Assembly: GCF_009762775.1 (NCBI RefSeq)
Contig: NZ_CP046401.1
Coordinates: 1,116,001-1,180,000 of the forward strand
Length of the DNA stretch: 64,000 nt
Direction of reading: 5' to 3'
Source: Maribellus comscasis
GTDB taxonomy: Bacteria > Bacteroidota > Bacteroidia > Bacteroidales > Prolixibacteraceae
Shown piece after piece: positions 63,799-64,000 of this stretch. The number at the start of each line of letters is the position of its first letter. Position 1 is the stretch's first letter. Below the pieces are notes generated by a model, which was not told the origin of the DNA, searched no databases, and was given only the letters and a program-made list of their open reading frames with translations. The position numbers were made by a program, and so were the translations under genes.

Positions 63799-64000
63799 TT
63801 ACTCTTTCTTTAACAACGCACTGGTTACAAGGTATGCAACAATTAAGCCCAAACCTCCGCAAAACAGTATCATTGTAAAAAATGCTGCAACTTCGTCAAT
63901 TACCCCTGACAAAGCGTAGCCGGTAATTACACCTACGGCAAGAGCAATCATAAATATACCCCATTTTAACAACGCGTATTTTGATTCACCGCCCTTAAAA
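63799..64000 (-). CDS. Small membrane protein (5' part missing)
   Basis: On the minus strand an open frame enters from the right window edge and stops at 63799-63801. The visible 66 residues begin FKGGESKYALLKWGIF and contain two membrane helices (IFMIALAVGVITGYAL and MILFCGGLGLIVAYLV), ending SALLKKE. The two-helix C-terminus is like the DUF6249-type membrane proteins common in Bacteroidota, but the family is uncertain with the start missing. Confidence 0.65.
   Translation of the reverse strand, partial: FKGGESKYALLKWGIFMIALAVGVITGYALSGVIDEVAAFFTMILFCGGLGLIVAYLVTSALLKKE

Overview
The window is an AT-rich chromosomal segment of a Bacteroidota bacterium, most likely a Bacteroidales/Marinilabiliales-type lineage (inference). 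The evidence for this is type IX secretion C-terminal domains of both types (6859-8175 type B, 36247-36723 type A), a short 286-residue primary sigma factor, a DUF4290 gene, a C-to-D MurA, and many promoters with the Bacteroidota -7 box TAnnTTTG. Rex, a flavodiiron protein and two Crp/Fnr regulators suggest a life with changing oxygen or redox. I see no rRNA, tRNA, CRISPR array, insertion sequence or prophage.

Layout. 1-6.4 kb: DUF302 protein (cut by the window edge), CopB-type copper ATPase, orphan NtrC-type regulator, small ORF with Rex, and a ClpP paralogue. 6.5-20.2 kb: mostly housekeeping, namely a UvrD/PcrA helicase, DUF4290-murA, a TlpA-like thioredoxin, grpE-dnaJ, a Crp/Fnr regulator, serA and transketolase. 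20.3-28.4 kb: a small carbohydrate-related group (secreted isochorismatase-fold hydrolase, sulfatase, SGNH hydrolase, lipoprotein, GH127 enzyme, CAT-fold acetyltransferase) with no SusC/SusD pair. 28.4-34 kb: a frameshifted Crp/Fnr gene followed by an FNR-like palindrome, an SDR, a VOC protein, flavodiiron protein, mltG and murB. 34.4-41.3 kb: a 7TM-DISM/LuxR-type regulator, a T9SS cargo, and a tandem family of tail-fibre-like surface proteins (two intact genes plus a broken third copy). 41.4-48.3 kb: GT4, ftsE, and a large TPR protein with an outer-membrane barrel. 48.6-58.4 kb: gyrB, LOG protein, HtrA protease, rpoD, rlmD, ABC-F ATPase and rlmB. 58.4-64 kb: an ammonium transporter between two Lrp/AsnC paralogues, an MscS-family channel, an M64 peptidase and a partial membrane protein.

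The most interesting signals are these. (1) Upstream of the ABC-F gene at 55.4-55.7 kb there is a consensus promoter, a structured RNA containing a 9-codon ORF, an intrinsic terminator, and then a second -7 box and the gene; this is a candidate attenuator or a small RNA. (2) The Crp/Fnr gene at 28.4 kb needs a -1 frameshift exactly at an A AAA AAG heptamer, and an FNR-like box at an activator-like position precedes the next gene. (3) The paralogous adhesin-like genes share 944 almost identical bases with abrupt edges while their tips differ, and a third copy is a relic of an S74-type tail-fibre chaperone.
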